A stretch of 64,000 bases of DNA, from the NCBI RefSeq assembly GCF_900187975.1, contig NZ_FZPC01000019.1, positions 1-64,000 of the forward strand, in the 5' to 3' direction. The position numbers were made by a program, and so were the translations under genes. Below, piece after piece: positions 28,434-40,255 of this stretch (the first letter of the stretch is position 1; every line of letters begins with the position of its first letter). The stretch is from Pseudomonas delhiensis (GTDB lineage: Bacteria; Pseudomonadota; Gammaproteobacteria; Pseudomonadales; Pseudomonadaceae). The notes under the pieces were generated by a model that saw only the letters and a program-made list of their open reading frames with translations, had not been told where the DNA came from and searched no databases.

Positions 28434-29525
28434 ATGCCCGCCCGCCCGTGTATTGCGTTTCTCGACCGCCGATTGCCCCGCTGGGTTCCCTGCCTGGCGT
28501 TCTTCCTGCTGGGCGGTTGTTCCAGCGCCGGCTACTACGGCCAGCTGGGCAGCGGCCAGCTGCAGTTGCTGGCGGCCCGCGAACCGGTGGCCGAGGTGGT
28601 CGCCGACCCCGCCCGCGACGCCAGGCTGCGCCAGCGCCTGGCGTTGTCGCAGGAGGCCCGCGCCTTCGCCAGCGCCGAGCTGGCCCTGCCGGACAACCGC
28701 AGCTACCGCCTGTACAGCGATATCCGCAGGCCCTACGTGGTGTGGAACGTGTTCGCCGCGCCGGAACTGTCGCTGCAGCCGCTCACCCACTGCTTCCCCA
28801 TCGCCGGCTGCGTGGCCTACCGCGGCTACTATGCCGAGGCCGGGGCGAAGGCCGAGGCGCAGCGCCTGAAGGCGCAGGGCTGGGACGTCTACGTCGGCGG
28901 CGTGGAGGCCTACTCCACCCTCGGCTGGTTCGATGACCCGATCCTCAGCAGCATGCTGCGCTGGGACGACCAGCGCCTGGCCGAGACGCTGTTCCACGAG
29001 CTGGCCCACCAGCGCTTCTACCTGCCCGGCGACACCGCCTTCAACGAGTCCTATGCCAGCTTCGTCGAGCAGGAGGGCGGCCGCCGCTGGCGCGCCTTCC
29101 GCGGCCTGCCGCCGGAGCAGGCGAGCCGCGTGCGCCAGCGCGAAGGCTTCACCCGCCTGGTGCTGGATACCCGCGAGCGTCTGAAGGAACTCTATGCCCG
29201 CGACCTGCCCGAAGCCGACAAGCGCGCCGCCAAGGCCGCCGAATTCGAGCGCCTGCGCCGCGACTACCGCGCGCTGTGCCAGCGCGAATGGGCCGGCAAG
29301 TGCCCCTACGACGCCTGGGTGAACGGCCCGCTGAACAACGCCAAGCTGCTGCCCTTCGGCCTCTACGACCAGTGGGTGCCGGCCTTCGCCACCCTGCTGC
29401 GCCAGGTGGGCGGCAACTGGCCGGCGTTCTATGCGCGGGTCGAAAAGCTCGGTGCCCTGCCCGCGCAGCAGCGCCAGGTGGCCCTGGTGCGACTGAAAAC
29501 CGGCGAATTCGTCAGCCTGCGCTAA
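28434..29525 (+). CDS. Lipoprotein zinc peptidase with HELAH motif (COG4324 type), copy 1
   Basis: A 363-residue predicted lipoprotein (hydrophobic stretch then LLGGCSS near residue 28). It carries the gluzincin-like motif HELAHQRFYLPGDTAFNES, in which HEXXH and a downstream Glu could bind zinc, and conserved WVNGPLNNAKLLPFGLYDQWVPAF near the end. It is annotated in relatives as a putative aminopeptidase, but the substrate is unproven. The ATG at 28434 is preferred; a GTG three codons earlier is possible. A paralogue lies 85 bp downstream. Confidence 0.85.
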   Translation: MPARPCIAFLDRRLPRWVPCLAFFLLGGCSSAGYYGQLGSGQLQLLAAREPVAEVVADPARDARLRQRLALSQEARAFASAELALPDNRSYRLYSDIRRPYVVWNVFAAPELSLQPLTHCFPIAGCVAYRGYYAEAGAKAEAQRLKAQGWDVYVGGVEAYSTLGWFDDPILSSMLRWDDQRLAETLFHELAHQRFYLPGDTAFNESYASFVEQEGGRRWRAFRGLPPEQASRVRQREGFTRLVLDTRERLKELYARDLPEADKRAAKAAEFERLRRDYRALCQREWAGKCPYDAWVNGPLNNAKLLPFGLYDQWVPAFATLLRQVGGNWPAFYARVEKLGALPAQQRQVALVRLKTGEFVSLR

Positions 29526-29610
29526 TCTCACCCGTAGATAGTCGTTTTTTTGACTTTCCGCGGGCCCTCATGGCCCCCCTGCCCCGGGTCAACGGGCATG
29601 GAGGTGCGCC

Positions 29611-30666
29611 ATGGGCTTCGTCCCCTGCACCTTGGCCTGCCTGTGCCTGCCGTTGCTGATGGCCTGCGCCGCCGAGAGCTACCAGGAGCAGTTGCACCAG
29701 GGCCAGCGGGAAGTGCTGGCCAACGCCCTGCCGGTGGCCGAGGTGTTGGCCGACCCCGGCACCGACCCGCGCACCCGGCGCCTGCTCGCCGCCGCCGTGG
29801 CCGCCCGCGACTTCGCCAGCCGCCGCCTGGACCTGCCGGACAACGCCAGCTACCGCCGCTACGCCGACCTGGGCCGGGACTACGCGGTGTGGAACCTGTT
29901 CGCCACCGACGAGTTCTCCCTGCGGCCGCGCGATCGCTGCTTTCCCCGCGCCGGCTGCGTCAGCTACCTGGGCTTCTACGATCCCCACGCCGCCCGCCGC
30001 GCGGCGGCCGAGCTGCAGCGCCAGGGCCTGGACACCTGCATAGGCGCGGCCGCGGCCTTCACCATCCCCGGGCGCGAGGACGCGCCCATCCTCAGCACCA
30101 TGCTCGGCGACGAGGCGCACCAGGCCGAGCTGATCTTCCACGAGCTGGCCCACCAGCGCCTGTACCTGCCCGGCGACACCGCCTTCAACGAGTCCCTGGC
30201 GGTCTTCGTGCAGCGCGAGGGGCTGCGCCAGTGGCTGGCTTCCCGCGGCCGACCGCTGCCGGCGGACACGGGGCCGCGGCAGCGCGAGGCGCTGGCGGCC
30301 CTGGTGCTGGCGACCCGGGCGCGGTTGCAGGCGCTCTACGCCAGCGGCCTGCCGCCGGAGGCCATGCGGGCGCGCAAGGCCGCCGAGTTCGAGCGCCTGC
30401 GTAGCGAATACCGGCAGTTGGTGGCCCGGCGCTGGGGCGGCAAGGGTTTGTTCGATGGCTGGATCGACGGGCCGCTGAACAACGCCACGCTGCTGCCCTT
30501 CGCGCTCTACGACCAGTGGGTGCCGGCCTTCGCCGCGCTGTACCGCCAGGTCGACGGCGACTGGCCGGCGTTCTACGCCCAGGCCGCAAGGCTCGGCGCC
30601 CTGCCCGCGGCGCAGCGCCAGGCGGCGTTGGAGCAGCTTGCGGATGGGCGGTTCCGGTGGTTGTGA
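29611..30666 (+). CDS. Lipoprotein zinc peptidase with HELAH motif, copy 2
   Basis: A 351-residue paralogue of the preceding gene. It has a signal peptide with a Cys-containing end (LPLLMACAAES), the same HELAHQRLYLPGDTAFNES zinc site and DGPLNNATLLPFALYDQWVPAF end. Divergence between the copies is substantial, so the duplication is old. Same strand as copy 1 with no terminator visible between them. Confidence 0.85.
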   Translation: MGFVPCTLACLCLPLLMACAAESYQEQLHQGQREVLANALPVAEVLADPGTDPRTRRLLAAAVAARDFASRRLDLPDNASYRRYADLGRDYAVWNLFATDEFSLRPRDRCFPRAGCVSYLGFYDPHAARRAAAELQRQGLDTCIGAAAAFTIPGREDAPILSTMLGDEAHQAELIFHELAHQRLYLPGDTAFNESLAVFVQREGLRQWLASRGRPLPADTGPRQREALAALVLATRARLQALYASGLPPEAMRARKAAEFERLRSEYRQLVARRWGGKGLFDGWIDGPLNNATLLPFALYDQWVPAFAALYRQVDGDWPAFYAQAARLGALPAAQRQAALEQLADGRFRWL

Positions 30667-30678
30667 AGCATGTCTCCC

Positions 30679-30749
30679 GGAGCGGATTTATCCGCGATTT
30701 CGCCGGCAGGGCCAGCGCTGGGCCTATCGCGGACGGAGTCCGCTCCTAC
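30679..30749. repeat. Repeat family D palindrome
   Basis: An imperfect inverted repeat with arms GGAGCGGATTTATCCGCGAT and CGGACGGAGTCCGCTCC. A half copy (GGAGCGGATTCATCCGCGAT) lies at 22668. Confidence 0.65.
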
Positions 30750-30775
30750 GCCATCCCCACCTGCGTAGTTTCCCT

Positions 30776-30822
30776 GTAGGAGCGCGCCCTGCGCGCGAAT
30801 CGCGGGCAGGGCCCGCTCCTAC
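30776..30822. repeat. REP family C palindrome
   Basis: A copy of the GTAGGAGCGCGCCCTGCGCG / GGGCAGGGCCCGCTCCTAC inverted repeat between the peptidase gene and the convergent dehydrogenase gene. Confidence 0.8.
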
Positions 30823-30836
30823 AAGGGGCTCCGGGG

Positions 30837-32372
30837 TCAGTCCGCGGCATCCGGGGCGTGCAGCGGCAGGTCCAGCTGCACGCGGCGGCGCAGCCAGGGG
30901 CTGGGGCGGTAGCGCGGTTCGCCGTAGCAGGCCTGCAGGCCCTGGAGGATGGTGAGGATGCGCGCGGCGCCATAGTGCTCGCCGAAGGCCAGCGGGCCGA
31001 AGGGGTAGCCCAGGGCCAGTTGCACCGCGCGGTCGAGGGTCACCGGGGTGGCGATGCCGCGCTGGGCGATCTCGCAGCCCAGGTTGACGATGCTGGCGAT
31101 CACCCGCTGGGTGACGAAGCCGGCGGAGTCGTTGATCACCTCCACCGGCACGCCGTCGGCGCCCAGGGCCTGGCGCGCCTGGGCCTCCAGCTGCGGGTCG
31201 AGGGCCGGCTGGCGCATCAGTACGCGGCGCTTGTCGAGGTCGCCGAAGCTTTCCAGGGCCAGGCTGCGCTCCGGCGGCAGGCCGAGGGCGTCGATGCGGG
31301 TGCTGGCGTCTTCGCCCAGCGGGGTGACCAGGCAGATGGCCCGGGCCGAGGGCGCCTCGGCGCTCTCCAGCACCAGTCCGGCCTGGATCAGCAGCTGGCC
31401 GACGTGGTGGCGCAGTTCCGGGTCCTGGCTGTCGAGCCAGAACGGGCGGTCCAGCAGCACCGGTTCGGCTTGCGGCTCGGCCTCGCGGATCGGCTGGCCA
31501 TCCTGGTAGCGGTAGAAGCCCTCGCCGCTCTTGCGCCCCAGCAGGCCGGCGGCCACCCGCTGCGCCGCCAGGGGCGAGGGCAGGTAGCGCGGGTCCTGGT
31601 AGAACTGCTGGTACAGCGATTCCATCACCGCGTGGGAAACGTCCAGCCCGGTCAGGTCGAACAGCTCGAAGGGGCCCATGCGGAAGCCCGCGCCGTCGCG
31701 CAGGATGCGGTCGATCTGCGCGGCGCTGGCGATGCCCTCGCCGAGGATGCGCAGGGCCTCGGTGCTGTAGGCGCGGCCGGCGTGGTTGACGATGAAGCCG
31801 GGGCTGTCCGGGCTCACCGCCGGGAAGTGCCCGGCCTGCTCGGCGAGGCGCGACAGGCGCGTCACCACCGCCTCGGCGGTGCGCTGGCCGCGCACCACCT
31901 CGACGATGCGCATCAAGGGCGCCGGGTTGAAGAAGTGGAAGCCGGCGACCCGCTCGGGGTGGTGGCAGCGCGCGGCGATGCGGGTGATCGACAGCGACGA
32001 GGTGTTGCTGGCCAGCACCGCGTCCCCGGCCACCCGCGCCTCCAGCTCGGCGAACAGCGCCTGCTTGGCGCCCAGGTCCTCGACTATGGCCTCGATCAGC
32101 AGGTCGCAGCCGGCCAGCTCGTCCAGGCCGTGGGCCGGGCGCAGGCGCTGCAGGGTGGCGGCCAGGGCATCGGCGTCGAGCCTGCCCTTGGCGGCGGCGC
32201 GTTCGAGCAGCTCGCGGTTGAACGCCAGGGCCTGCTGGATGCTCTCGGCGCGGCTGTCGTAGAGCTGCACCGGCACCCCGGCGCTGGCGAACAGCTGGGC
32301 GATGCCGCGGCCCATGGCACCGGCGCCGATCACGCCGATGCGCCGGAACGCGGGAAGGTTGCTCTCTGGCAT
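30837..32372 (-). CDS. 3-hydroxyacyl-CoA dehydrogenase, PaaH/HbdA type with duplicated C-terminal domain
   Basis: Oxidises 3-hydroxyacyl-CoA to 3-ketoacyl-CoA with NAD+. The 511 residues include Rossmann motif VIGAGAMGRGIAQLFASAG at about 14-32, the catalytic-His region GFHFFNPAPLMRIVEVV (around 141-157), a first 3HCDH domain (about 185-285) and a second (about 405-500). The length and two-domain build match PaaH of phenylacetate catabolism. Start ATG 32372. It is 50 bp downstream of the acyl-CoA ligase and shares its IclR-type promoter. Its substrate here may be a dicarboxyl or alicyclic acyl-CoA (inference). Confidence 0.9.
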   Translation of the reverse strand: MPESNLPAFRRIGVIGAGAMGRGIAQLFASAGVPVQLYDSRAESIQQALAFNRELLERAAAKGRLDADALAATLQRLRPAHGLDELAGCDLLIEAIVEDLGAKQALFAELEARVAGDAVLASNTSSLSITRIAARCHHPERVAGFHFFNPAPLMRIVEVVRGQRTAEAVVTRLSRLAEQAGHFPAVSPDSPGFIVNHAGRAYSTEALRILGEGIASAAQIDRILRDGAGFRMGPFELFDLTGLDVSHAVMESLYQQFYQDPRYLPSPLAAQRVAAGLLGRKSGEGFYRYQDGQPIREAEPQAEPVLLDRPFWLDSQDPELRHHVGQLLIQAGLVLESAEAPSARAICLVTPLGEDASTRIDALGLPPERSLALESFGDLDKRRVLMRQPALDPQLEAQARQALGADGVPVEVINDSAGFVTQRVIASIVNLGCEIAQRGIATPVTLDRAVQLALGYPFGPLAFGEHYGAARILTILQGLQACYGEPRYRPSPWLRRRVQLDLPLHAPDAAD

Positions 32373-32422
32373 GGGCTGGTGGCCCCCGTCTGACTGGCTT
32401 GTCTTCACCTTAGTCGCTGGGG

Positions 32423-34054
32423 TCACGCCGTGGGGTTCCGTTGTTTTTCCAGGTCGCGCAGCTGGCGGCGGAGCATCTTGCCCACCGAGGTCTTGGGCAG
32501 CTCGTCGAGAATCTCGACGAAGCTCGGCACCTTGTAGCCGGTGAGGTGCTCGCGGCAGTGGGCGATGATGGCGGCGGCGTCCAGGGCCGGGTCGCGCAGG
32601 CTGACGAACAGCTTCACCGACTCGCCCTTGCGCAGGTCCGGCACGCCGATGGCGATGCACTCGCGCACGCCGGGGTGGCGCATCACCGCGTCCTCCACCT
32701 CGTTGGGGAAGACGTTGAAGCCCGACACCAGGATCATGTCCTTCTTGCGGTCGACGATCTTCAGCAGGCCGTTGGCGTCCTGCAGGGCGATGTCGCCGGT
32801 GCGCAGCCAGCCGTCGGCGTCCAGCACCTGGGCGGTCTCCTCCGGGCGCTGCCAGTAGCCGAGCATCACCTGCGGGCCGCGCAGGCACAGCTCGCCGGGC
32901 ACCTCGGGCGGGCAGTCGTTGCCGTCCTCGTCGAGGATGCGCACCTGGGTATCGATCAGCGGCTGGCCGACGAAGCCTTCGCGGTAGGGCGTCAGCCGGG
33001 TGTTGGTGCACACCACGGGCGATGCCTCGGTCAGGCCGAAACCCTCCAGCACCGGGGCGCCGGTGAGCGCCTGCCAGCGCCGGCCGACTTCCAGGTTCAG
33101 CGGCGCGCCGCCGCTGGTCACCCACTTCAGGTGGCTGAAGTCGAGGCTTTCGAAGGCCGGGTGGTTCATCAGCCCGACGAACAGGCTGTTCAGCCCGCTG
33201 AGCAGGCTGAAGGGGTAGCGGCGCATGGCCTCGATGATCTCGTCGAGGTTGCGGCCGTCGCGGATCACCACGGTGTGCAGGCCCATGGCCACGGAGCTCA
33301 GGCAGTTCGTGGAGAAGGCCATGATGTGGTACAGCGGCAGCGGCGCGATGCGCACGTCGGTGGCCGGGTCGAGCAGGCCCGGGCGCATGAACAGCTCCAG
33401 GGTCTGGATGACGTTGGCCAGCAGGTTGTAGTGGGTCAGCATGGCGCCCTTGGAGAGGCCGGTGGTGCCGCCGGTGTACTGCAGCAGGGCCAGGCGCTCC
33501 AGGCCCTGCTCGGCGTCCAGCGGCGGGGCCTCGGCGCCCAGGCGCAGGGCCTGCATGAAGCGGCTGGCGTCGGGTTCGTCGCAGGCGTACCGCGGGGCTT
33601 CCAGGTCTTCCACCGAGGTCAGCAGCACCTGGCGCACCGCGCTTTCGCCCTGGACCTTGCGCAGCAGCGGCAGCAGGCGGTCGAGCAGCAGGATGGCCAC
33701 CGCGCCCGAGTCGCGCAGCTGGTGGCTCAGCTCGCCGGCGGTGTACTGCGGGTTGGTGTTGACCAGCACCAGCCCGGCCTTGAGCGCGCCGAAGGCGGCG
33801 ATGGGGTACTGCAGGGAATTGGGCAGCATCAGCGCCAGGCGTTCGCCGGGCTGCAGGCCGGCGCAGTGGCGCAGGTAGCGGGCGAAGGCGTCGGCCTGGC
33901 GTTCCAGCCCGGCGAAGTCCAGGCTGCCGCCGGCGCAGGAAAAGGCCGGGCGCCCGGGGTGTTCGCGGCTGGCGTCGCGCAGCAGGTCGTGGACGTTGCG
34001 GTAACCGCGCGCGGCGAATTGCGCGGCGACATGACTTTCGGCAGTGACGGGCAT
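32423..34054 (-). CDS. Acyl-CoA ligase (AMP-forming), PimA/FadD-like
   Basis: A 543-residue ANL superfamily ligase. It has the AMP-binding P-loop YTGGTTGLSKGAMLTHYN (around 195-212), the A5-type motif EGFGLTEASP (around 335), TGDIA (around 417) and C-terminal catalytic Lys in PKTSVGKMLRRQL. It activates an acid to its CoA thioester as the entry step of the cluster. Pim-type context (ECH-HAD, PimC/PimD-like genes nearby) suggests medium-chain dicarboxylates or alicyclic acids. A 19-bp IclR-type operator lies 25 bp upstream. Confidence 0.88.
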   Translation of the reverse strand: MPVTAESHVAAQFAARGYRNVHDLLRDASREHPGRPAFSCAGGSLDFAGLERQADAFARYLRHCAGLQPGERLALMLPNSLQYPIAAFGALKAGLVLVNTNPQYTAGELSHQLRDSGAVAILLLDRLLPLLRKVQGESAVRQVLLTSVEDLEAPRYACDEPDASRFMQALRLGAEAPPLDAEQGLERLALLQYTGGTTGLSKGAMLTHYNLLANVIQTLELFMRPGLLDPATDVRIAPLPLYHIMAFSTNCLSSVAMGLHTVVIRDGRNLDEIIEAMRRYPFSLLSGLNSLFVGLMNHPAFESLDFSHLKWVTSGGAPLNLEVGRRWQALTGAPVLEGFGLTEASPVVCTNTRLTPYREGFVGQPLIDTQVRILDEDGNDCPPEVPGELCLRGPQVMLGYWQRPEETAQVLDADGWLRTGDIALQDANGLLKIVDRKKDMILVSGFNVFPNEVEDAVMRHPGVRECIAIGVPDLRKGESVKLFVSLRDPALDAAAIIAHCREHLTGYKVPSFVEILDELPKTSVGKMLRRQLRDLEKQRNPTA

Positions 34055-34078
34055 CGGCGCCCTCCATCAGTGAATTGT

Positions 34079-34097
34079 TGTTCTGCTCTGCGAAACA
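34079..34097. promoter_or_regulatory. IclR-type operator, ligase/IclR divergent promoter
   Basis: TGTTCTGCTCTGCGAAACA is an imperfect 19-bp palindrome (arms TGTT-YY-GC around a 3-bp centre). Its reverse complement matches the site at 39710-39728 in 16 of 19 positions. It lies between the acyl-CoA ligase (-) and the IclR gene (+). Confidence 0.72.
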
Positions 34098-34236
34098 TGA
34101 TGTCGAAATCGATGGTATGCGATAGCCTTTGGGCATGCAATGGCGTGCCGCCCCTGCTGTCCGCGGCATGCCGATCTGCTATCGTTCGCCCGCGCCGGAC
34201 GCCGCTCCGGCCCCCCTTTCCCGATGCCGAGGCAGC

Positions 34237-35022
34237 ATGAGCGACGATTTCGAAGACCCCAGCGCACCCAAGGACCGCAAGTTCGTCGAGGCCCTGGCCC
34301 GCGGCCTGGACGTGCTGCGCGCCTTCACCCACGGCTCGGTGGTGCTGGGCAACCAGGAGATCGCGCGGATCACCGGGCTGCCCAAGCCGACCGTGTCGCG
34401 CATGACGTACACGCTGACCAGGCTCGGCTACCTCAGCTACTCGCAGCAGCACGAGAAGTACCAGCTGGATTCCGGCGTGCTCGCCCTGGGCTACGCCTAC
34501 GTGTCGAACCTGCGCGTGCGCCAGCTGGCCAAGCCGTACATGGAGGTCTTCGCCCGCCGCACCAACACCACCGTGGGCCTGACCTGCCGCGACTGGCTGT
34601 CGATGATCTACGTGGAGAACTGCCGCCCGCCGGAAGCCACCTCCCTGCGCATGGACGCCGGCGTGCGCCTGCCGCTGGCCACCACCGCCGCCGGCCGCGC
34701 CTACCTGGCGGCGACCCCGGAGCAGGAGCGCGAGCACCTGCTGCAGGCCCTGGAGGCCCGCCACGAGGGCGACTGGCAGGCGTTGCGCGCCTCGCTGGAG
34801 CACTCCTTCGAGGAATACCGCGAGCACGGCTTCTGCCTCTCCCTCGGCGACTGGGACCGCAACGTGCGCGCCGCCGGCGTGCCGCTGCGCCTGGCCGACG
34901 GCGGGCTGATGGCGCTGACCTGCGGCGCGCCCTCCTTCCAGCTCAGCGAGGAGACGCTCAAGGGCACCCTGGCCCACGAGCTGGAGATGCTGGCGCGGGA
35001 TATCGAGAGCCTCGGCGCCTGA
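34237..35022 (+). CDS. IclR family transcriptional regulator
   Basis: A 261-residue regulator. The N-terminal winged HTH spans about 15-80 (VEALARGLDVLRAFTHGSVVLGNQEIARITGLPKPTVSRMTYTLTRLGYL) and the C-terminal IclR effector domain about 90-255 (GVRLPLATTAAGRAYLA). It belongs with the PcaR/PobR-like group of aromatic and acid catabolism regulators. It is divergent from the ligase. A matching operator at the ECH-HAD operon promoter suggests it controls both units. The effector is probably an acyl-CoA or its acid (inference). Confidence 0.9.
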   Translation: MSDDFEDPSAPKDRKFVEALARGLDVLRAFTHGSVVLGNQEIARITGLPKPTVSRMTYTLTRLGYLSYSQQHEKYQLDSGVLALGYAYVSNLRVRQLAKPYMEVFARRTNTTVGLTCRDWLSMIYVENCRPPEATSLRMDAGVRLPLATTAAGRAYLAATPEQEREHLLQALEARHEGDWQALRASLEHSFEEYREHGFCLSLGDWDRNVRAAGVPLRLADGGLMALTCGAPSFQLSEETLKGTLAHELEMLARDIESLGA

Positions 35023-35040
35023 TTCGCTTCGTGAGCATGT

Positions 35041-35170
35041 CGTAGGGCGTATGACGCGGAGCGTTATACGCCGCCTGGCCAGGGTTTCAGGGCGTTGCGA
35101 GTTCGACCTTGGCGTCGGCCTTCAGGTGCGGTGTAGCGGCGTATAACCGCGAACGGTTATACGCCCTACG
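35041..35170. repeat. Two REP family B elements facing each other
   Basis: CGTAGGGCGTATGACGCGGA (from 35041) and an inverted GGCGTATAACCGCGAACGGT...CCCTACG (35133-35170) enclose about 60 bp, the layout of a REPIN, between the convergent IclR and acyl-CoA dehydrogenase genes. Confidence 0.78.
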
Positions 35171-35192
35171 TCACTTCGTGAGCACGCCGCTT

Positions 35193-35231
35193 CCCCCACC
35201 CCAACCCTCTCCTGGAGGGTTGAGGTGGGGG
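35193..35231. terminator. Long hairpin between convergent IclR and dehydrogenase genes
   Basis: A 17-bp near-perfect stem, CCCCCACCCCAACCCTC and its complement with a 5-nt loop. It resembles the CCCTCTCC-type hairpins elsewhere and probably ends both transcripts. There is no U-run. Confidence 0.55.
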
Positions 35232-35245
35232 GCCGCAGGCCTGCC

Positions 35246-36376
<1,131 letters not shown>

Positions 36377-36386
36377 GCTCACGCCC

Positions 36387-37577
36387 TCACAGCTCGAGAA
36401 TCATCTTCGAGACGATGTTCTTCTGGATTTCGTTGGAGCCGCCGAAGATCGACAGCTTGCGCAGGTTGAAGTACTGGCTGGCCGGCGCCGCCGCGTAGTC
36501 GGCGTGCAGCGGCTCGGCGCCCAGCTCGAATTCCTCCTCGATGAAGGGCAGCGCGTAGGGGCCGATGACCTTGCGCAGCAGGTGGCTGATGGCCTGGCGG
36601 ATCTCGGTGCCCTTGACCTTGAGGATCGAGCTTTCCGCCCCCGGCACGCCGCCTTCGCGGGCCGCGGCGAGGATGCGCAGGGTGCTCATCTCGATGGCCA
36701 TCAGCTGCATCTCCACCTCGGCCACCTGGGCGCGGAACAGCGGGTCGTCGAGCATCGGCTTGCCGTCGCACAGTTCGCGGCTGGCCACGCGTTTCAGGTG
36801 CGCCAGCACCGCCTTGGATGCGCCTATGCCGGCCAGGCCGGTGCGCTCGTAGGTGAGCAGGTACTTGGCGCAGGTCCAGCCTTCGTTCTCGCGGCCCACC
36901 AGGTTCTGCACCGGCACCTTCACGTTGTCGAAGAAGACCTCGTTGACCTCGTGCTCGCCGTCCAGGGTGATGATCGGCCGCACGGTGATGCCCGGCGACT
37001 GCATGTCGATCAGCAGGAAGCTGATGCCGCGCTGCTGCTGGGCTTCCGGGTCGGTGCGCACCAGGCAGAAGATCCAGTCGGCATGCTGGCCGAGGGTGGT
37101 CCAGGTCTTCTGGCCGTTGACGATGTAGTGGTCGCCGTCGCGCACCGCGCGGGTCTTCAGCGAGGCCAGGTCGGAGCCGGCGCCCGGCTCGGAATAGCCC
37201 TGGCACCACCAGTCGGTGCCGTCGAGGATGCGCGGCAGGTAGTGGGCCTGCTGCTCGGGCGTGCCGAATTTGATGATCACCGGCGCCACCATGTTCACGC
37301 CGAAGGGGATGGTGCGCGGCGCGCCGAAGGCGGCGCATTCCTCCTCGAAGATGTGCTTCTGCACGGCGTTCCAGCCGGTGCCGCCGAATTCCACCGGCCA
37401 GTGGGTGGCGTACCAGCCCTGTTCGCTGAGCAGGCGCTGCCAGCGCTGGTGGTCCTGCTTGGTCAGGTGCTTGCCCAGGCGCACCTTGCTGGCGATGTCC
37501 GCGGGCAGCTTGGCGCGCAGGAAGGCGCGCACCTCGTCGCGGAAGGCCAGTTCGTCGGGGGTGAAGTGGATGTCCAT
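36387..37577 (-). CDS. Acyl-CoA dehydrogenase, PimC-like (large subunit)
   Basis: A 396-residue dehydrogenase. FAD-site motif WWCQGYSEPGAGSDLASLKTRA (around 133-154) with NGQKTWTTLGQHADWIFCLVRT, and C-terminal FGGSNEIQKNIVSKMILEL. The opening MDIHFTPDELAFRDEVRAFLRAKLP and the WCQGYSEPG wording are typical of PimC-type subunits that partner a shorter PimD. It starts 9 bp after the ECH-HAD stop and is followed closely by the PimD-like gene. Confidence 0.88.
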   Translation of the reverse strand: MDIHFTPDELAFRDEVRAFLRAKLPADIASKVRLGKHLTKQDHQRWQRLLSEQGWYATHWPVEFGGTGWNAVQKHIFEEECAAFGAPRTIPFGVNMVAPVIIKFGTPEQQAHYLPRILDGTDWWCQGYSEPGAGSDLASLKTRAVRDGDHYIVNGQKTWTTLGQHADWIFCLVRTDPEAQQQRGISFLLIDMQSPGITVRPIITLDGEHEVNEVFFDNVKVPVQNLVGRENEGWTCAKYLLTYERTGLAGIGASKAVLAHLKRVASRELCDGKPMLDDPLFRAQVAEVEMQLMAIEMSTLRILAAAREGGVPGAESSILKVKGTEIRQAISHLLRKVIGPYALPFIEEEFELGAEPLHADYAAAPASQYFNLRKLSIFGGSNEIQKNIVSKMILEL

Positions 37578-37586
37578 GGCGGGTCC

Positions 37587-39668
<2,082 letters not shown>

Positions 39669-39709
39669 GCTTTGCGTCTCCGTTGTAATTGTGGTTTTTA
39701 ACGGAATTA

Positions 39710-39728
39710 TGTTTCGCTGTGCAGAATA
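39710..39728. promoter_or_regulatory. IclR-type operator, ECH-HAD operon promoter
   Basis: TGTTTCGCTGTGCAGAATA matches the reverse complement of the 34079-34097 site (TGTTTCGCAGAGCAGAACA) with 16 of 19 identities, in an AT-rich promoter region. It marks the operon as a second target of the IclR regulator. Confidence 0.7.
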
Positions 39729-39761
39729 TAAAGATCACTGGGGGTTGTCGAGGGGGCTTTT

Positions 39762-40058
39762 GTGGGGGCGAGCTTGCTCGCGAACGGATGTCCAGACGGG
39801 CCTCTGTGTTTGTTCGAAGAGCGCCCTCTCCCCAGCCCTCGGCTGCGCGCCCCGCCCTGAAGGGAGAGGGGGCAGTCTGTGCCGAGAAGGGATTTGGTGT
39901 TAGTCGGACACTCGGTGCGAGCCGGCTAATGCCGAAACATCAGCGCACACCGAACGGTCCCCTCTCCCTTCAGGGAGAGGGTTAGGGAGAGGGAACGGAG
40001 TCAAGCCATGGCGCCGAAGCAGCCGGGAGGCACCGTTCGCGAGCAAGCTCGCTCCTAC
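39762..40058. repeat. Composite REP-bounded element, long complete copy (297 bp)
   Basis: A family A REP (39762-39785) and its inverted partner (40035-40058) enclose two CCCTCTCC hairpin blocks and an internal segment (GTGCCGAGAAGGGAT ... CAGCGCACACCGAACGGTCC) shared with 22437-22645. It occupies half of the 587-bp gap between the ECH-HAD operon and metQ. Confidence 0.85.
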
Positions 40059-40090
40059 GAGAGCCGAGGGCGCTGGCGTGAATCGCAGGC

Positions 40091-40144
40091 AAAAAAAGAC
40101 CGCTCTCCCCTGCCTGAATCTGGAAAAGCGGTCTGTTAAGCGAA
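40091..40144 (-). terminator. Possible second terminator downstream of metQ
   Basis: On the minus strand an 8-bp stem (AGACCGCT at 40097-40104 and its complement at 40137-40144) with a 32-nt loop runs into a T-run (40097-40091). It is the weaker of two terminator-like structures after metQ. Confidence 0.45.
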
Positions 40145-40203
40145 AAAGAAGTCGTGGAAAGGTCGTTATAGGCCCCCGCCGTTGCAGCTTGTTTACAGGC
40201 AAG

Positions 40204-40234
40204 AAAAAAGCCGCGCCCTTGCGGGGCGCGGCTT
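40204..40234 (-). terminator. Rho-independent terminator of metNIQ
   Basis: On the minus strand an 11-bp GC-rich stem (AAGCCGCGCCC and complement, 5-nt loop) is followed by six T residues. It lies 21 bp after the metQ stop. Confidence 0.88.
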
Positions 40235-40255
40235 CTTCAAAGGTGCGGTCGGCTA

